Shown here piece after piece: positions 35,047 to 46,345 of a DNA stretch of 64,000 bases. Source of the stretch: Taudactylus pleione (lineage: Eukaryota; Chordata; Amphibia; Anura; Myobatrachidae). The notes beneath the pieces are model-generated. The model was given only the letters and a program-made list of their open reading frames with translations, was not told the DNA's origin and searched no databases. Within the stretch, counting starts at the first letter, position 1. Every line of letters starts with the position of its first letter. Made by a program: the position numbers and the translations under genes. Where the stretch lies: positions 751,501 through 815,500 of the forward strand of contig JAUIMM010000689.1 in assembly GCA_031769625.1 (NCBI GenBank). Direction: 5' to 3'.

Positions 35047-35272
35047 AGGTAGAGAGAGGGCTGAAAGAGAGAGAGGAGGTAGACAAAGAGAGGGAGAGAG
35101 AGAGACAGAGGGAGAAAGAAATCTTGACAGATGCGAAACAGATAGGTAAGGAGAAAGAGGTTGAAAGGAAGAGAGAAGGAGAAAGACAGAGGGAGGGAGG
35201 CAAAGAGAGGAGGGAGAGAGGGGGGACAAAAAGGGAAAGAAGGAGGGAGACAGAGGGAGAGACCGCTAGCAG
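35047..35272 (+). repeat. Polypurine tract, about 225 bp
   Basis: Almost exclusively A and G on the plus strand (GAGAGAGGGCTGAAAGAGAG and similar). Protein frames in it are low-complexity artefacts. Confidence 0.9.
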
Positions 35273-35816
35273 ACACACTACCTGTTTCAGCTTCATCATG
35301 TTCCTGACGGGCGGGCATGTCACGACATTAGACCCCATCCCCTACACCAGCAAATTACCAGTGGCGGGGGGGCTTAGAGATCATCAGTCATTGGCTGCCC
35401 GGCCACCCACTGTGGTGTAGAGGCGGAGAAAAGCTGTCTCTGTCTTTAATCAAAAGTGACAGACTGTGATGCTGCCAGGAGCCGGAGCAGGGAGGGTCCA
35501 GAGTGACTCGGTCCAGAACAATGTTTTCTGAGTGTGGGGGCCCCTAGTAGACCGCCCCATCTGCCCTGCTTATAATCCGGCCCTGACCATAGCTAAGAAA
35601 GTGACACTTCATAAGTAGGTTTCTCCATGAAGTCTTGTCAGGCCGGACATTGTGAAGAAAGTTGAACAATTCTATAAGAAATGGGGAGTCTACACTGAAA
35701 CATTGTCTGTGGAAACAGCCGCTCATCATGATACTATTCGAGTCAACAGACTGGTATTTGTATAGACTACTTGGCAATGCTTAACGTCAAAGATTTCCCT
35801 CTCCCTTTCTGACATT

Positions 35817-36428
35817 GGGCCTGATTCAGACCTGGTCGCTAGATGCGTACGTTCGCACTGAGCGTATGCAAATTTTTCAAATTGACGTCATGGGATGCAA
35901 TCGCTCGCAAAGGCATAAGCACACCCACTTTGGCTGTGCGAGCAATCGATCTCTGTGTATGTAGACACCCCTTAGCGTATGTAGAGACGCCCACTGGCAC
36001 ACGTCATCTCCAGGAAGTGTATTAAAACATTGGTACATCAAGGACCAACGGATGTGAACACAGGGCTTGTGGTAGCCTTACCCTACTGCAAGCTCTGCGA
36101 GCATTTCAGTGTAAAAAAAAGCCAAGTGACGTGTACTATGACGCTGCCTGTTAATTATGCACGCCTCTGAAACGGCGTTGAAACACTCAGGCACCCCTGC
36201 GTTCGCATCTCCAACCCCCCGTTTTTACTGGACTGCCCCTGTTACCACCCACAAACGGCCTCTCCTGTCACTCATTACACTGGGCTATCTTTGCAGGGTG
36301 AGCGAGCGGTATGCGATCGCATTGAGTAGTTCGCGCACGCGCAGAACGAAGCGTGCGCATGCACGTATGCAGAACATCAGGCCACTTGCGAGCGCACGCA
36401 TATTAGCAAACGGATCTGAATCAGGCCC
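35817..36428. mobile_element. GGGCCTGATTCAGA inverted-repeat element
   Basis: Left GGGCCTGATTCAGACC, right GGATCTGAATCAGGCCC, with the 3-bp direct duplication ATT at 35814-35816 and 36429-36431. The interior has CGTACGTTCGCACTGAGCG and CGCACGCGCAGAACG words but not the dense chain of hairpins of copies 1-3. No transposase. Confidence 0.85.
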
Positions 36429-36945
36429 ATTGTATGTTGTGGCCTGGGTCAGGATGACAATATGATTTCATACTTCAAGCAATTCCAGGTTTCTACAAAT
36501 GAGCCCCTCCCTCCCCTCTCTATTGTTTTTTTTCTATTTAATTGTATAAAACAGTTTGGTCTTAATAATATTTACTGCAACAATAGAATAATTTTCTGAT
36601 GGTTTTTTTTTTCTTATTTTCATTTATATTTTTGTTTCTACACATTTTAAACATTATATCTTCAGTGCTATTGATTTGTATTAATCAAATTATCCTGTGA
36701 AACAATCCTTTATCTCTTCCATGGGATTTGTTTGCTATTTTCAAATTGGGTTGACTTTTTGGTTTAACAACAACGAATCACTGCCATCTTGCCACTGTCA
36801 GGTCTATTTGATGCATTGTAGCACTATTTGTTTAATTTGTTTTTGTATGTTGTGATAAAAACTTAACGAAATAAATCTAAAAAAAATGTATACTGTGCAT
36901 TAAGGTCTGACCAAATGTTTGCAATACATGTTTGCCAAAACTCAC

Positions 36946-37146
36946 CAATTAAGTTTTGTTTTCCTTCCTCAGATATTTGTTTGACTTCCAGTTGAATGTT
37001 GGATAAAGGTGGAGATATGATAGGGCTGGGCTGTACACTGGCAGCAAATCGAGCAAGAAGACCTAGTCCACTATCTTCCATGTGTGGGAATGAGAACTGA
37101 TCTATATCATAACCAACATAATCTTCCTCCTCTTCTGAGCTATAAT
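36946..37146 (-). CDS. Exon (visible exon 3) of a TNRC18/BAHCC1-family gene
   Basis: A 201-bp exon with phase 1 at both ends. It follows the acceptor TTTCTCTCTTTGTTAG and ends ATTG before the strong donor GTGAGT. It encodes about 67 residues: the acidic DYSSEEEEDYVGYD (first Asp shared with the upstream exon), then DSGLGLLARFAASVQPSP, ISPPLSNIQLEVKQ and GKQNLIG (Gly shared with the next exon). The GLGLLARFAAS segment, followed by PPLS-x-x-QLE-x-KQ and then R/KQ-(S/N)-L-(M/I)-G, is what ties the gene to TNRC18/BAHCC1 in my memory. No stop or frameshift. The long introns on both sides carry almost all of this window's transposons. Confidence 0.8.
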
Positions 37147-37563
37147 CTAACAAAGAGAGAAAGAGTTTACATTAAACATCCATTTTTTTAAAATAATCTA
37201 TTGTTATAACATGATCAGTATCATATGTCACTAATGTTAGAATATTAATATTGTTCACCCAACATGATGTCCACTCAAATACTCCAGAACAATGTCAAAG
37301 AGCGTAACTGAAAAAAAGGAGATCACCATAATGGTATAGGATATTAGCATAGAATAGACTTCCATTACTGAATAATCATGAAATAGTATATTGATAGTAA
37401 CATTTGAAAGTGCAACAGATAGTTGTGTAATTGCTGTTGCCTCTTGAGACAGGTTAGTACAAATATCAAGGTATATCTTGCAAAAATAAAAATAAAATAA
37501 CTTGTGCCCTAAAAAGTTGCAGTTTAGACTCATAATGGAATGTAAAACATCTAGAAAAGGAAA

Positions 37564-37566
<3 letters not shown>

Positions 37567-37629
<63 letters not shown>

Positions 37630-37638
37630 CACACACAC
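37567..37638. repeat. (TA)n(CA)n compound microsatellite
   Basis: About 52 bp of TA repeats followed by about 19 bp of AC repeats, directly before the Tc1 element end. Confidence 0.95.
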
Positions 37639-37644
37639 GTTGTT

Positions 37645-38214
37645 GGTTGAAAGTTTGTGAACCCTGCAGAATGTTCTATATTTCTGCTGAAATGTAGCCT
37701 AAAAATACCTCAGATTTTCACACAAGTCCTAAAAGTAGATAAAGATAACCAAATCAAACAAATGAGACAAAAAAAAATAAAATTAGACGTGCTTATTTTT
37801 TTATTGAGGAAAATGATCCAATATCACATATCTGTGAGTGGCAAAAGTGTGTGAACCTTTAGGCTTAGCAGATAGTTTTTAAAGGTGAAATTAGAGTCAG
37901 GTATTTTCAATCTATGGGATGCCAATCAGGTGTGAGTGGACAACCTGTTTTTTTAGAAGAACAGGGATCTATCAAAGTCTGGTGTCCACAACACGTTTGT
38001 GGAAGTGTATCATGCCAAGAACAAAGGAGATTTCTGAGGACCTCAGAAGAATAGTTGTTGATGCTCATCAGGCTGGAAAGGGTTACAAAACCATCTATAA
38101 AGAGTTTCGACTCCACCAATATACAGTCAGATAGATTGTGTACAAATGGAGAAAATTCCAGACCCTCTCCAGGAGTGGTTGACCAACAAAGATCACGCCA
38201 AGAGCAAGGCATCT
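37645..38214 (+). mobile_element. Tc1/mariner element, 5' part
   Basis: Begins with a long terminal repeat (GTTGAAAGTTTGTGAACCC ... CCTCAGATTTTCACAC ... GGCAAAAGTGTGTGAACC) that recurs inverted at 44990-45143. The transposase starts at 38010 (MPRTKEISEDLRRIVVDAHQ), with the typical Tc1 helix-turn-helix start, AGKGYKTIYKEF, then a stop and frame change, and is cut at about 38214 after KITPRARHL. From here the sequence changes to an inverted Tc1 3' part. Confidence 0.8.
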
Positions 38215-38846
38215 AATTTTTGCTGAAATTTGGCCTAAAACTACCTCAGATTTTCATACAACTCCTAAAAGTAGATAAATATCCAATCCAATATCCAATA
38301 TCGGATATCTGTGAGTGTCAAAAGTATGTGAACCTTTGCTTTCAGTATCTGGTATGACCCCTTTGTGCAGCAATAATTGTTTCTAAACGTTTCTGGTAAT
38401 TGTTGATTAGTCCTGAACATCAGCTTGGAGGAATTTTACCCCATTCCTCCGTACAAAACAGGTTCAACTCTCTTATTTTGGTGGGTTTCTTCCCATGAAC
38501 TGCTCGCTTTAGGTCCTTCCACAACATTTCTATTGATTGGATTAAGGTAATTCTTTGGTCGAATGACTTATGTGCTTTGGGTCAATGTCTTGCTGCATGA
38601 CCCACAGATGCTGCTCATGGACAGATGTCCTGACATTTTCCTTTAGAATATTCTGGTATAATTCAGAATTCATTGTCCCATCAATGATGGCAAGTCGTCC
38701 TGGGCCAGATGCAGCTAAAAAGGCCCAAACCATGATACAACCAAAGTGTTTCACAATAGGTACAAGGTTTTTATGCTGGAATGCAGTGTTCTCTTTTCTC
38801 CAAACATAACACTACTCATTTAAACGAAATAGCTTTATTTGTTCTT
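38215..38846 (-). mobile_element. Tc1/mariner element, 3' part in inverted orientation
   Basis: On the minus strand this runs from the middle of the transposase (YVWRKENTAF-like segment) to the 3' terminal repeat. It is the reverse complement of 44440-45110 with scattered differences and one deletion of about 55 bp (around the PDLNPIE region, missing here near 38545). It sits between the Tc1 5' part and the DIRS end, the wrong way round for a simple insertion. Confidence 0.8.
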
Positions 38847-39179
38847 CAGGGTCCATAGGGCTCCACAGGGGAGACAATGGGGTGTAGGTGGACCGGACAC
38901 CAACAGTAAAGCTTTTCAATGTCAGGATGCTCCGATCCTTCCCCCTATACCCTGCCCACAGCCTGAGGGCAACTCAGTTTTGTTAACAAGCCCAAGGCAG
39001 AAGAAGAATAGGAGAAGAAAGACTGGTACACTGAAGAATCACACTCTTACATAGAGAAGGAAACAAATTACCAAGAGAATAAACCTATAGAAGCCAGGTG
39101 CGTCAGGGTGGGTGCCCTGTGGACCCTATGGACATTGAAGAAAGAGAGTTAACAAGGGTACATTTTACCATAACTCTCC

Positions 39180-40497
39180 TTTTCTTCTTCAGGGTCCATA
39201 GGGATCCACAGGGGAGACAATAGGGATGTTTCAAAGCAGTTGTTCAAGGGTGTTCCGCTCCTGAGCTGAGAGAACCCTACGCCCAAAGGAAGCATCCTGA
39301 GAGGCAAATGCATCAAATGCATAAAACCTAAGAAAGGTGTAGACAGAAGTCCACGTGACCGCCTTGCATAGCTGTTCAGCTTAAGCTCCACGCCGGGTCT
39401 GCCCACGAGGGACCCACAAATCGAGTACAATGAGCAGATACTGTAGCCGGCATAGGAAGGCCAGTCTGCATGTAAGCCTGTGAGATAGTCATTCAAATCC
39501 ATCTGGCCAGAGTCTGTTTGTTAGCTGGCCATCCTTTCTTGTGGAATCCATATAGGACAAAGAGGTAGTCCGATTTCCTGATGAAAGTAATACAGTCCGC
39601 GTAGATCTTCAGAGCATGGACCACATCTAAAGAGGCCTCATCTGGTGATTGAAAGGCCGGAACCACAATTTCCTCATTTAGGTGGAAACGAGAAACCATC
39701 TTGGGAAGGAAGCTCGGGCTCATCCTAAGAACAGCCCTGTCTTGATGAAATTTTAAAAAGGTAGAGAGACATGAAAGCGCCCCTAAATCTGATACCCTGC
39801 GGGCAGATGCTATAGCCACAAGAAACAAGAGTCTTCACCGTGAGCCAATTGATATCCACTGATTCCAGGGGATCAAATGGAGGTTCCTGAAGTGCTTGGA
39901 GCACCACTGACAAATCCCATGGAGCCACAGGAGGGACAAAGGGAGGCTGCATTCATAGAACACCTTGCAGGAAGGTGTGAACATCTGGTATAGGAGCAAT
40001 TCTGCGCTGGAACCAGATGGACAAAGCAGAGACCTGCACTTTCAGAGATGCTAGGCGAAGGCCTAGAACCAATCCAGCCTGAAGAAAGGCAAGAATTCTA
40101 GAAACTTTCAAAACATGAGGGTCATATTTATTAGGAGTACACCATTGGAAATACGTATGCCATATTCTGAGATAAATTCGGTTTATGTGCCCTGAGCATG
40201 GTTTGGACCAGAGCTGGAAAATCCCTTAGCCATTAAAAGGGATGTCTCAAGAGCCAAACCGTTAAAGACAGACGGGCTAGGTCCGGATGTAGACATGGAC
40301 CCTGAGACAACAGGTCTACTCATAGAAGAAGTTGAAGAGGAACGTCTATGGAGAGACTTTGAAGATCGGAGTACCAATGGCATCTGGGCCACGCCAGAGC
40401 TATTAACAGGACTGTGCACCCTTCCTGCTTGAACTTTCGAAGAACTCAAGGAAGCAGAGATATTGGGGGGAAGAGATACACCACATGGAAGGTCCAC
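39180..40497 (-). pseudogene. DIRS tyrosine recombinase, decayed
   Basis: Segments over at least three frames, in minus-strand order: VFNGLALETSLLMAKGFSSS, then FVPPVAPWDLSVVLQAL, then VAIASARRVSDLGAL (with the first catalytic Arg), EEIVVPAFQSPDEASLDVV and HKKGWPANKQTLARWI. The C-terminal HxxR-to-Tyr part at 39180-39400 is out of frame. The stretch 40183-40497 aligns in the recombinase frame with the region of the intact copy that overlaps the RNase H gene. Confidence 0.8.
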
Positions 40498-40499
40498 TT

Positions 40500-42571
40500 C
40501 ACTGACAATGCGTCCATGAACGCTGCGTCAGTGTCCCTTGTCCTAGGTCCATACACTGGAGGTTTGTTGTTGTGTCTTGAGGCCATGTTATCCACATCCG
40601 GTAGACCCCATTTGTCCACCAGGAGCTGAAAGACTTCTCGATGTAGAGACCATCTCCTGCATGCACTGCGTGACGGCTGAGAAAATCCGCTTCCCAATTG
40701 AGAACTCCTGGGATGAATACCGCAGAGATGGCATTTGGTCCAAGAGAATGTGGGACACTTCTGCCATTGCTGTCCGACTTCGAGTGCCTCCTTGGTGATT
40801 GAGATAGGCCACTGTACTTGGACTGGCCTGCCCTGAAGAATATCCTGAGCCAGAGTGAGAACTCTCTAGATGGCTCGAAGTTCCAGGACGTTGATTGGTA
40901 ACACTGCCTCAACCGGAGTCCAGCGGCCCTGGAAGGAGTGCTGGCCAGGCACTGCGCCCCACCCTCGGAAGTTTGCGTACATGGTGAGGAGAGCCCAGTC
41001 TGGGATCCAAAAGGGGTGACCCTTGTCTAAATGGGATGTCTGTGTCTCTGGGGGAAGGCCCATCATCTGGGATCTGAGTAGATGGAGTAGCCTGTTCCAC
41101 CTGGAAAGGAAAAGGTGTTGTAGGGGCTTGGAGTGAAAATGGCGAACTCCACCATGTCGAATATGGACACTATTGATCCCAATGTCTGCATTGCAGAGTG
41201 AATTGACACTTGGCGACTGCGAAGAAGTCTGCGCACTCTGGCCCTGATTCAGAGCCGGACGCTCTGACAGAGCGCTCGCTCTGAATCAGGGCCGTCCCTC
41301 CTACTTTTTGGAGCGGCCCCCTGGCCGCTCGCATAGCTGTGGGTGACCACCCACAGCTATAGCGAGCGGCCAAAATGATGGTCGCAATGGTCAAGACCAT
41401 CGCGACCATCGGGCTTGCGACGAGACCCTTGCGGTAGGGTCTCGCTGCCGCAAGCCCTGGAGTGCTTTTGGCTCTATCAGAGCCAAAAGCACTCCCACTG
41501 ACATCACTAGTGATGTCAGTGTGGCCGGCCCCAGACGGTAGGCGTTCCCATGGGAACGCCTCCATCTGGGCAGGCACGCCCACCAAAGGGGGCGTGCTGT
41601 CGATGGTGATTGACAGCACGCCCCCTTTGGTGCGAGACCCATAACGACGGCTTGGCGCATCCGGGCTCTAGCGCATGCGCTCTTGGGCAACATCGACCCG
41701 CTTGCGAGCGCCCAGCGCTCGCGAGTGGGTCTGAATCAGGCCCTCTATGCTGTTTATTGAGATCTTGTCTGCTGTTAGGAAGATTCTCTGAACCTGAGAA
41801 TCTAGGAAGGCTCCCAAATGTACCATTCTTGGATAAGGTGTCAGGGAAGACTTTTTCCAGTTGATCAGCCAACCGTGCGTTTGTAGAAAGGCAATGGTTA
41901 CTTGCAGATAGCGGTGAAGAATCTCTGGGGAGCTGGCCAACAGCAAGAGATCGTCCAAGTATGGGAGTAGCTTGATCCCTTGACGACGAAGATAGGCCGC
42001 CATAACTGCCATGATCTTGGTAAAGACCCGAGGGGCCGTTGAGAGGCCAAATGGCAGAGCCTGAAATCGGTAATGTTGCTGTAGTATAGCAAACCGGAGA
42101 TATTGTTGATGAGAAGGAGCTATAGGTACATCATGTAGGTAAGCATCTTTAATGTCCAGAGACACCATAAAATCCCCAGGCTCCATAGCTAGGATAATAG
42201 AGCGGAGGATATCCATACAAAACCTGGGCACCTGATAAACTTTTTCAGAGATTTGAGGTTGAGGATAGGCCGATGAGACCTGTTAGGCTTCTGAACTAAG
42301 GAAAGGGTAGAATAATAGACCTTGCCTCGTTGTGAGGAGGAGACTAGAATTATTAATCCTGAATTCAGTAAGGACTGAATGGCTCTTTGGAGCAGCTGGG
42401 CCTTGCTTGGGTCCAAAGGAGGTCCTGTGCAAAAGAACTGTTAGGGGGTCGCCTCAGGAAGGATAGGGCATATCCGTGGGAGACCACTTCTCTTACCCAG
42501 GTGTCTGATGTGGTCTGACGCCAAAACTGGGCGAATTGAAGAAGTCGGACTCCCACCCTGGAAGCCCCCAA
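40500..42571 (-). pseudogene. DIRS reverse transcriptase/RNase H, decayed and interrupted
   Basis: Contains LVQKPNRSHRPILNLKSL, then DFMVSLDIKDAYLH, FGLSTAPRVFTKIMAVMAA and LPYLDDLLLL (YLDD catalytic box), up to about 41747. After the insertion at 41240-41743 it continues with VRRLLRSRQVS, FRGWGAVPGQHSFQGRWTP, LPINVLELRAI (RNase H Glu region) and AISAVFIPGVLNWEADFLSR. The first RNase H Asp is lost (TMYANFRGWG where the intact copy has TTDASLRGWG). Confidence 0.85.
41240..41743 (+). mobile_element. Hairpin-chain inverted-repeat element, copy 2 (inside DIRS)
   Basis: 504 bp, with the 3-bp duplication TCT at 41237-41239 and 41744-41746. Removing the element and one TCT rejoins the DIRS reading frame as ...SINSI-R-VRRLLRS..., matching SALQS-R-VRSCLHS of the intact DIRS copy. 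The interior is again hairpin after hairpin, including 41240-41293, a GATGGTCGC...GCGACCATC stem, GAGTGCTTTTGGCTC facing GAGCCAAAAGCACTC, the palindrome CTGACATCACTAGTGATGTCAG (only its core ACATCACTAGTGATGT quoted as a motif), and GACCCGCTTGCGAGCG facing CGCTCGCGAGTGGGTC. Confidence 0.92.
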
Positions 42572-42699
42572 GGAGAGGCCCGCCCCATCAGGCTGCAGAC
42601 TTGTCCTCAGATTTGGTAGGTGGCTGTCTAGTAGCCAGGGGTCTGTTTGGTCCTAGGCTTGGAGGTCTTGATGCCTGATGCCTTGGAAAGGACTGACCT

Positions 42700-43131
42700 T
42701 TAGCTTTTCCTTGAGGAGGGCAGGAACGCCATCTTGGAAGCTGCCATGGTAGTCACAATTTTATCCAATTCTGGGCCAAACAGGATATCTCCAGAATAAG
42801 GCAGAAACTCCAGAGCCCTTTTAGAGTCAGAATCTGCCTTCCTGGAGTGGTGCCAAACAATACGGTGGGCCACTACAGAAGTGGCAGATACTCTGGAGGC
42901 TAGGAGAGCCGTATCCATAGCTACTTTACCTAAGTAGGAGGCTGCATCTCTAATGTGAGATATGTAGGACTCGAAGATCCGAGGGAAATGTCTCTTCTTG
43001 GGCCCCTGCCCAACTCTCAATGGCTTTTTCCACCCAGGCCGTAGCCCCAGCAGGACGAGTAATAGCGCCTGTAAGAGAGTATATAGATTTAGGACAAGCA
43101 TCTATCCTTCTAACAGCAGTTTCCTTCAAGG
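42700..43131 (-). pseudogene. DIRS Gag-like protein, decayed
   Basis: Minus-strand pieces SYISHIRDAASYLGKVAMDT, SRVSATSVVAHRIVWHHS, DSDSKRALEFLPYSGDILF and GPELDKIVTTMAASKMAFLP match the Gag frame at 63014-64000 (YINEAALDISTLVSRIS..., FGPDLDKIVATLAAAKSA). The upstream part continues to about 43.9 kb in broken frames. Confidence 0.75.
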
Positions 43132-44439
43132 AGGTTGCAGTATGGATGGGTAAGTTGGCATTCTTGACCAGACATGTTACATGAGAATCTACTTCTGGGG
43201 GAACTTCCCATTTAGTATAAATCAGTACCGGGAAGAGGGTAAAAGGAACTTAAATGTTTAGGTAACAGAAACCTTTTACTGGGCATATTCCATGCCTCGC
43301 TCATGTGATCAGATAGCTGGTCAGAGTGAAGGAAGTCTGGTAAAACTACCTTTTGTCATTTAAAAAGCGGCTGTTTTGCCTTAGGAGTGGGTTCTGCCTC
43401 TTCTATTTGTAGAATACATTTTTACAGCTCTCACCAGTGCAGGTATATTTCATTTAGAGGGTGGCTCCTCGTCTCCCGAGTAGGAGTCAGAGTGAGAGAG
43501 GTCTGCGTCTTTTGCCTCCCCAGAGGATACATCAGAATCTGATAACTGAGTGGACTGGGAAGATAACACAGCACGCTTAGTAGGTTTACTCTTTTTGCAG
43601 CATTTGCTGAAAAACTGTAGAGGTATTCACCAAACTCTGTACTGAGGTAGAAAGTATGTCTACCCATGGGAGAGGCAAAAGATTTGCAGGGAGTACCTGC
43701 TGTGGCCATCCCATAGGGGGGAGTTACCACGGGGACCGCTTAGTGGTCCGCAATTTTTGCCAGCAACTGTCAAAAGGTAGCCCAGGGTGGGTACTGAGGA
43801 GAGTACATCGGGTCTGATGGGCCCAGGGCAGTATAACAATTTGTACAAAGACCATCTTGAAAGAGGTCTTCTTAAGCTAAGTCCACTGAGCAGGACTAAC
43901 AAGACACCAGAGTAGGAGCAGTGGCATCAGCCTGCTTGTTAGTCTTTCCTCTGCCAGACATAGCCACAATAATAATAATAAAATACACAATCTGACACAG
44001 TGCAGTGAGCAAACCAGAAGTATGTGTAATATGGCACAGTGTAGTTTGCAACCGCGCTAAATGGTATGTGACAGCCCTCACAAATATATGGGAGATGTGA
44101 GGTACAATACCTTAGTATGTCAGGGTACAGTAGAATAAAGGGAAAGATATAAGCTGGACAGTATAGAAAGTAGAGATCAGTGCTAGCACAAGTCACATAC
44201 AAACGCAGAAAAAACTATATAGCTGCAGTGGGCACTAAAATCAGCCCCACTGTTAAAAAATGGGTATCCAGCTCCTGTCGGACACCAACGAAACAGAGTT
44301 GCCCTCAGGTTGTAGGTGGGGTATAGGGGGAAAGACCTGAGCATCCTGGGATTGAAAAGCTTTGCTCTTGGTGTCCGGTCCTCCAGGTCCCACCTACACC
44401 CCATTGTCTCCCCTGTGGAGCACTATGGACCCTGAAGAA

Positions 44440-45143
44440 GAAATAAAGCTGTTTGGTTTAAATGAGAAGTGTTATGTTTGGAGAAAAGAGAACACTGCAT
44501 TCCAGCATAAAAACCTTGTACCATTTGTGAAACACGGTGGTTGTATCATGGTTTGGCCTGTTTTGCTGCATCTGGCCCAGGACGACTTGCCATCATTGAT
44601 GGGACAATGAATTTTGAATACCAGAATATTATAAAGAAAAATGTCAGGACATCTGTCCATAAGCAGCATCTGGAGAGAATGTGGGTCATGCAGCAAGACA
44701 ACGACCTAAAGCACACAAGTAATTCGACCAAAGAATGGTTAAAGAATAAATTTAAAGTTTTGTAATGGCTAAGTCAACGTCCTGACCTTAATCCAATAGA
44801 AATATTGTGGAAGGACCTAAAGCGAGCAGTTCATGGGAAGAAACCCACCAAAATAAGAGAGTTGAAGCTGTAAGGAGGAATGGGGTAAAATTCCTCCAAG
44901 CCGATATGCAGGACTAATCAACAATTAGCGGAAACGTTTAGAAGCAATTATTGCTGCAAAAGGGTGTCATACCAGATACTGAAAGCAAAGGTTCACATAC
45001 TTTTGCCACTCAGATATCCGATATTGGATCATTCTCTTTATCTACTTTTAGGACTTGTGTGAAAATCTGAGGTAGTTTTAGGCCAAATTTCAGCAAAAAT
45101 ATAGAACATTCTGAAGGGTTCACAAACTTTCAAGCACCACTGT
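44440..45143 (+). mobile_element. Tc1/mariner element, 3' part
   Basis: Plus-strand continuation of a Tc1 transposase: EEIKLFGLNEKCYVWRKENT, KHGGCIMVW, then QQDNDLKHTSNSTKEWLKNK (second catalytic Asp region) and RPDLNPIEILWKDLKRAVHG in a shifted frame, followed by the 3' terminal repeat (TTTGCCACTCAGATATCC ... TTGTGTGAAAATCTGAGG). The left border is fused to the DIRS end at the same transposase codon as the inverted copy at 38846. Confidence 0.85.
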
Positions 45144-45878
45144 GTGTGTAAATACATATATACTATATTATATATATATTTATTTATATTAAACAAGGTA
45201 CTTGCTGAAGGAGAACTTTATGGGGTAAATTTACTAAGGGTTGTTTTGACATTTTGAGTGATTTGGCATGCGATTTGTATGCGATTTTGCTTTTGAGTAT
45301 TTACTAAAGGCCAAACCGAAAGTAAAATCGAATTTTAGTCAAATCGACCTCAAATCGAACATCAAAAGAACAGTGGTACTTTTACATAGACCAGCACACA
45401 AATGCCTTATTTACTATCATTCGAACTTCAAATCCCCAAATGAATGGACCTGCTTCATGCTTTCGATTTGAGCATGAGCAGGTCGAATTGTCACAGATAC
45501 ATGCAGACATCAGTGAGATGACTGCATGTATCTGACTGTAAAAAGCAAATAAAGAGTTAAATGTATAAAAAAATTACGTGATGTACCCCCCCAAAAGACA
45601 ACCAGCCCCAGACTTTGCAAAGCCAGTCCTGGTTGTTTAAGTACAGGGAAAAAATTGCGTAGGGTTCCACTGTACTTAATACAACCAGCACTGGGCTCTG
45701 GACTTTATATTCTCGTAGGGTTCCAGTGTAAGTTCCAGAACCAGCACCGGACCCTTTCTAGCGGGGGGGCTGATGCCATAGCCAGGGGAGCCCTATCGCC
45801 GGGCCCCCCAGCCGAAGCATCAGTCCTGACCGTTAGTCAGCCCAGGCCAGGGATCCCTGAGGAATTGGGAGGGATGTA
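45144..45878. other. Intronic sequence with a possible truncated inverted-repeat element
   Basis: GGGGTAAATTTACTAAGGGT at 45222 resembles the start of the GGTATATTTACTAAG elements, followed by paired CGAATTTTAGTCAAATCG-like words, but no matching right end was found. Confidence 0.4.
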
Positions 45879-45879
45879 G

Positions 45880-46345
45880 TCTGGAACCCGGCGGTCTAAA
45901 TGCCGACCGCCGGCTTCCAGACTACTTTATCTCGACTAGGGACGAATGACAGGCTTATAAATCTAGAGGCCTGTCATTTGCCCGATGTCTGGAGACCGGC
46001 GCCCGGCATCCCGATCGAGCGGATGACGGGCGCCGTAGCGGACAGCCGCGGAGAGGGGGAGGGTTAGGTTTAGGGCACCCGGGGGGGACTTAGGGTTAGG
46101 CACCCCCCCGGGAGGTTAGGGTTAGGCTAGGGGGAGGGAGGGTTAGGCACCCCCGGGGGGAGGTTAGGGTTAGGCACCCCAATGGGGGACTTAGGTTTAG
46201 GCAGCGGGGAAGGGGGGGTTAGGGTTAGGCACAGGGGGGGAGGTTAGGGTTAGGCACCCCTAAGGAGGGTTAGGGTAGTAAATACTTACCTTTAGGACGA
46301 TCAGGATTTCCTCCTTTGTCGGGCAGCCGCTGTCGGGAATACATA
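45880..46345 (+). mobile_element. TTAGG-rich inverted-repeat element, copy 4
   Basis: CCCGGCGG...CCGCCGGCTTCCAG hairpin, CGGCATCCCGATCGAGCGGA, then GGTTAGGGTTAGGCACCCC repeats interrupted by G and C runs, then ACGATCAGGATTTCC. Same layout as 15536 and 31178. Confidence 0.75.

Larger units (their letters stand above)
2202..36945 (-). other. 34.7-kb intron of the TNRC18/BAHCC1-like gene
   Basis: Defined by the donor GTGAGT at 36945-36940 and the acceptor TTATAG ending at 2202. The flanking exons join in frame, and the joined sequence matches the family as I remember it, so no extra exon is needed. The intron is packed with hAT, Tc1, L1, Penelope-like, inverted-repeat and minisatellite sequence, listed separately. 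The stretch 2230-2990 looks like ordinary AT-rich sequence with no recognisable element. Confidence 0.7.
38847..44438 (-). mobile_element. DIRS-like tyrosine-recombinase retrotransposon, decayed copy
   Basis: Minus-strand order is gag, RT/RNase H, tyrosine recombinase, matching 59628-64000. Both ends carry an inverted terminal module: TTCTTCAGGGTCCATAG with CCACAGGGGAGACAATGGGG at the left, and the mirror ending CTATGGACCCTGAAGAA at the right (to about 44438). A hairpin-chain element interrupts it at 41240-41743. Stops and frameshifts are present in all three genes. Confidence 0.9.

Noticed and set aside
35029..35338. Serine/leucine-rich frames on the minus strand
   Set aside because: Translation of a polypurine tract.
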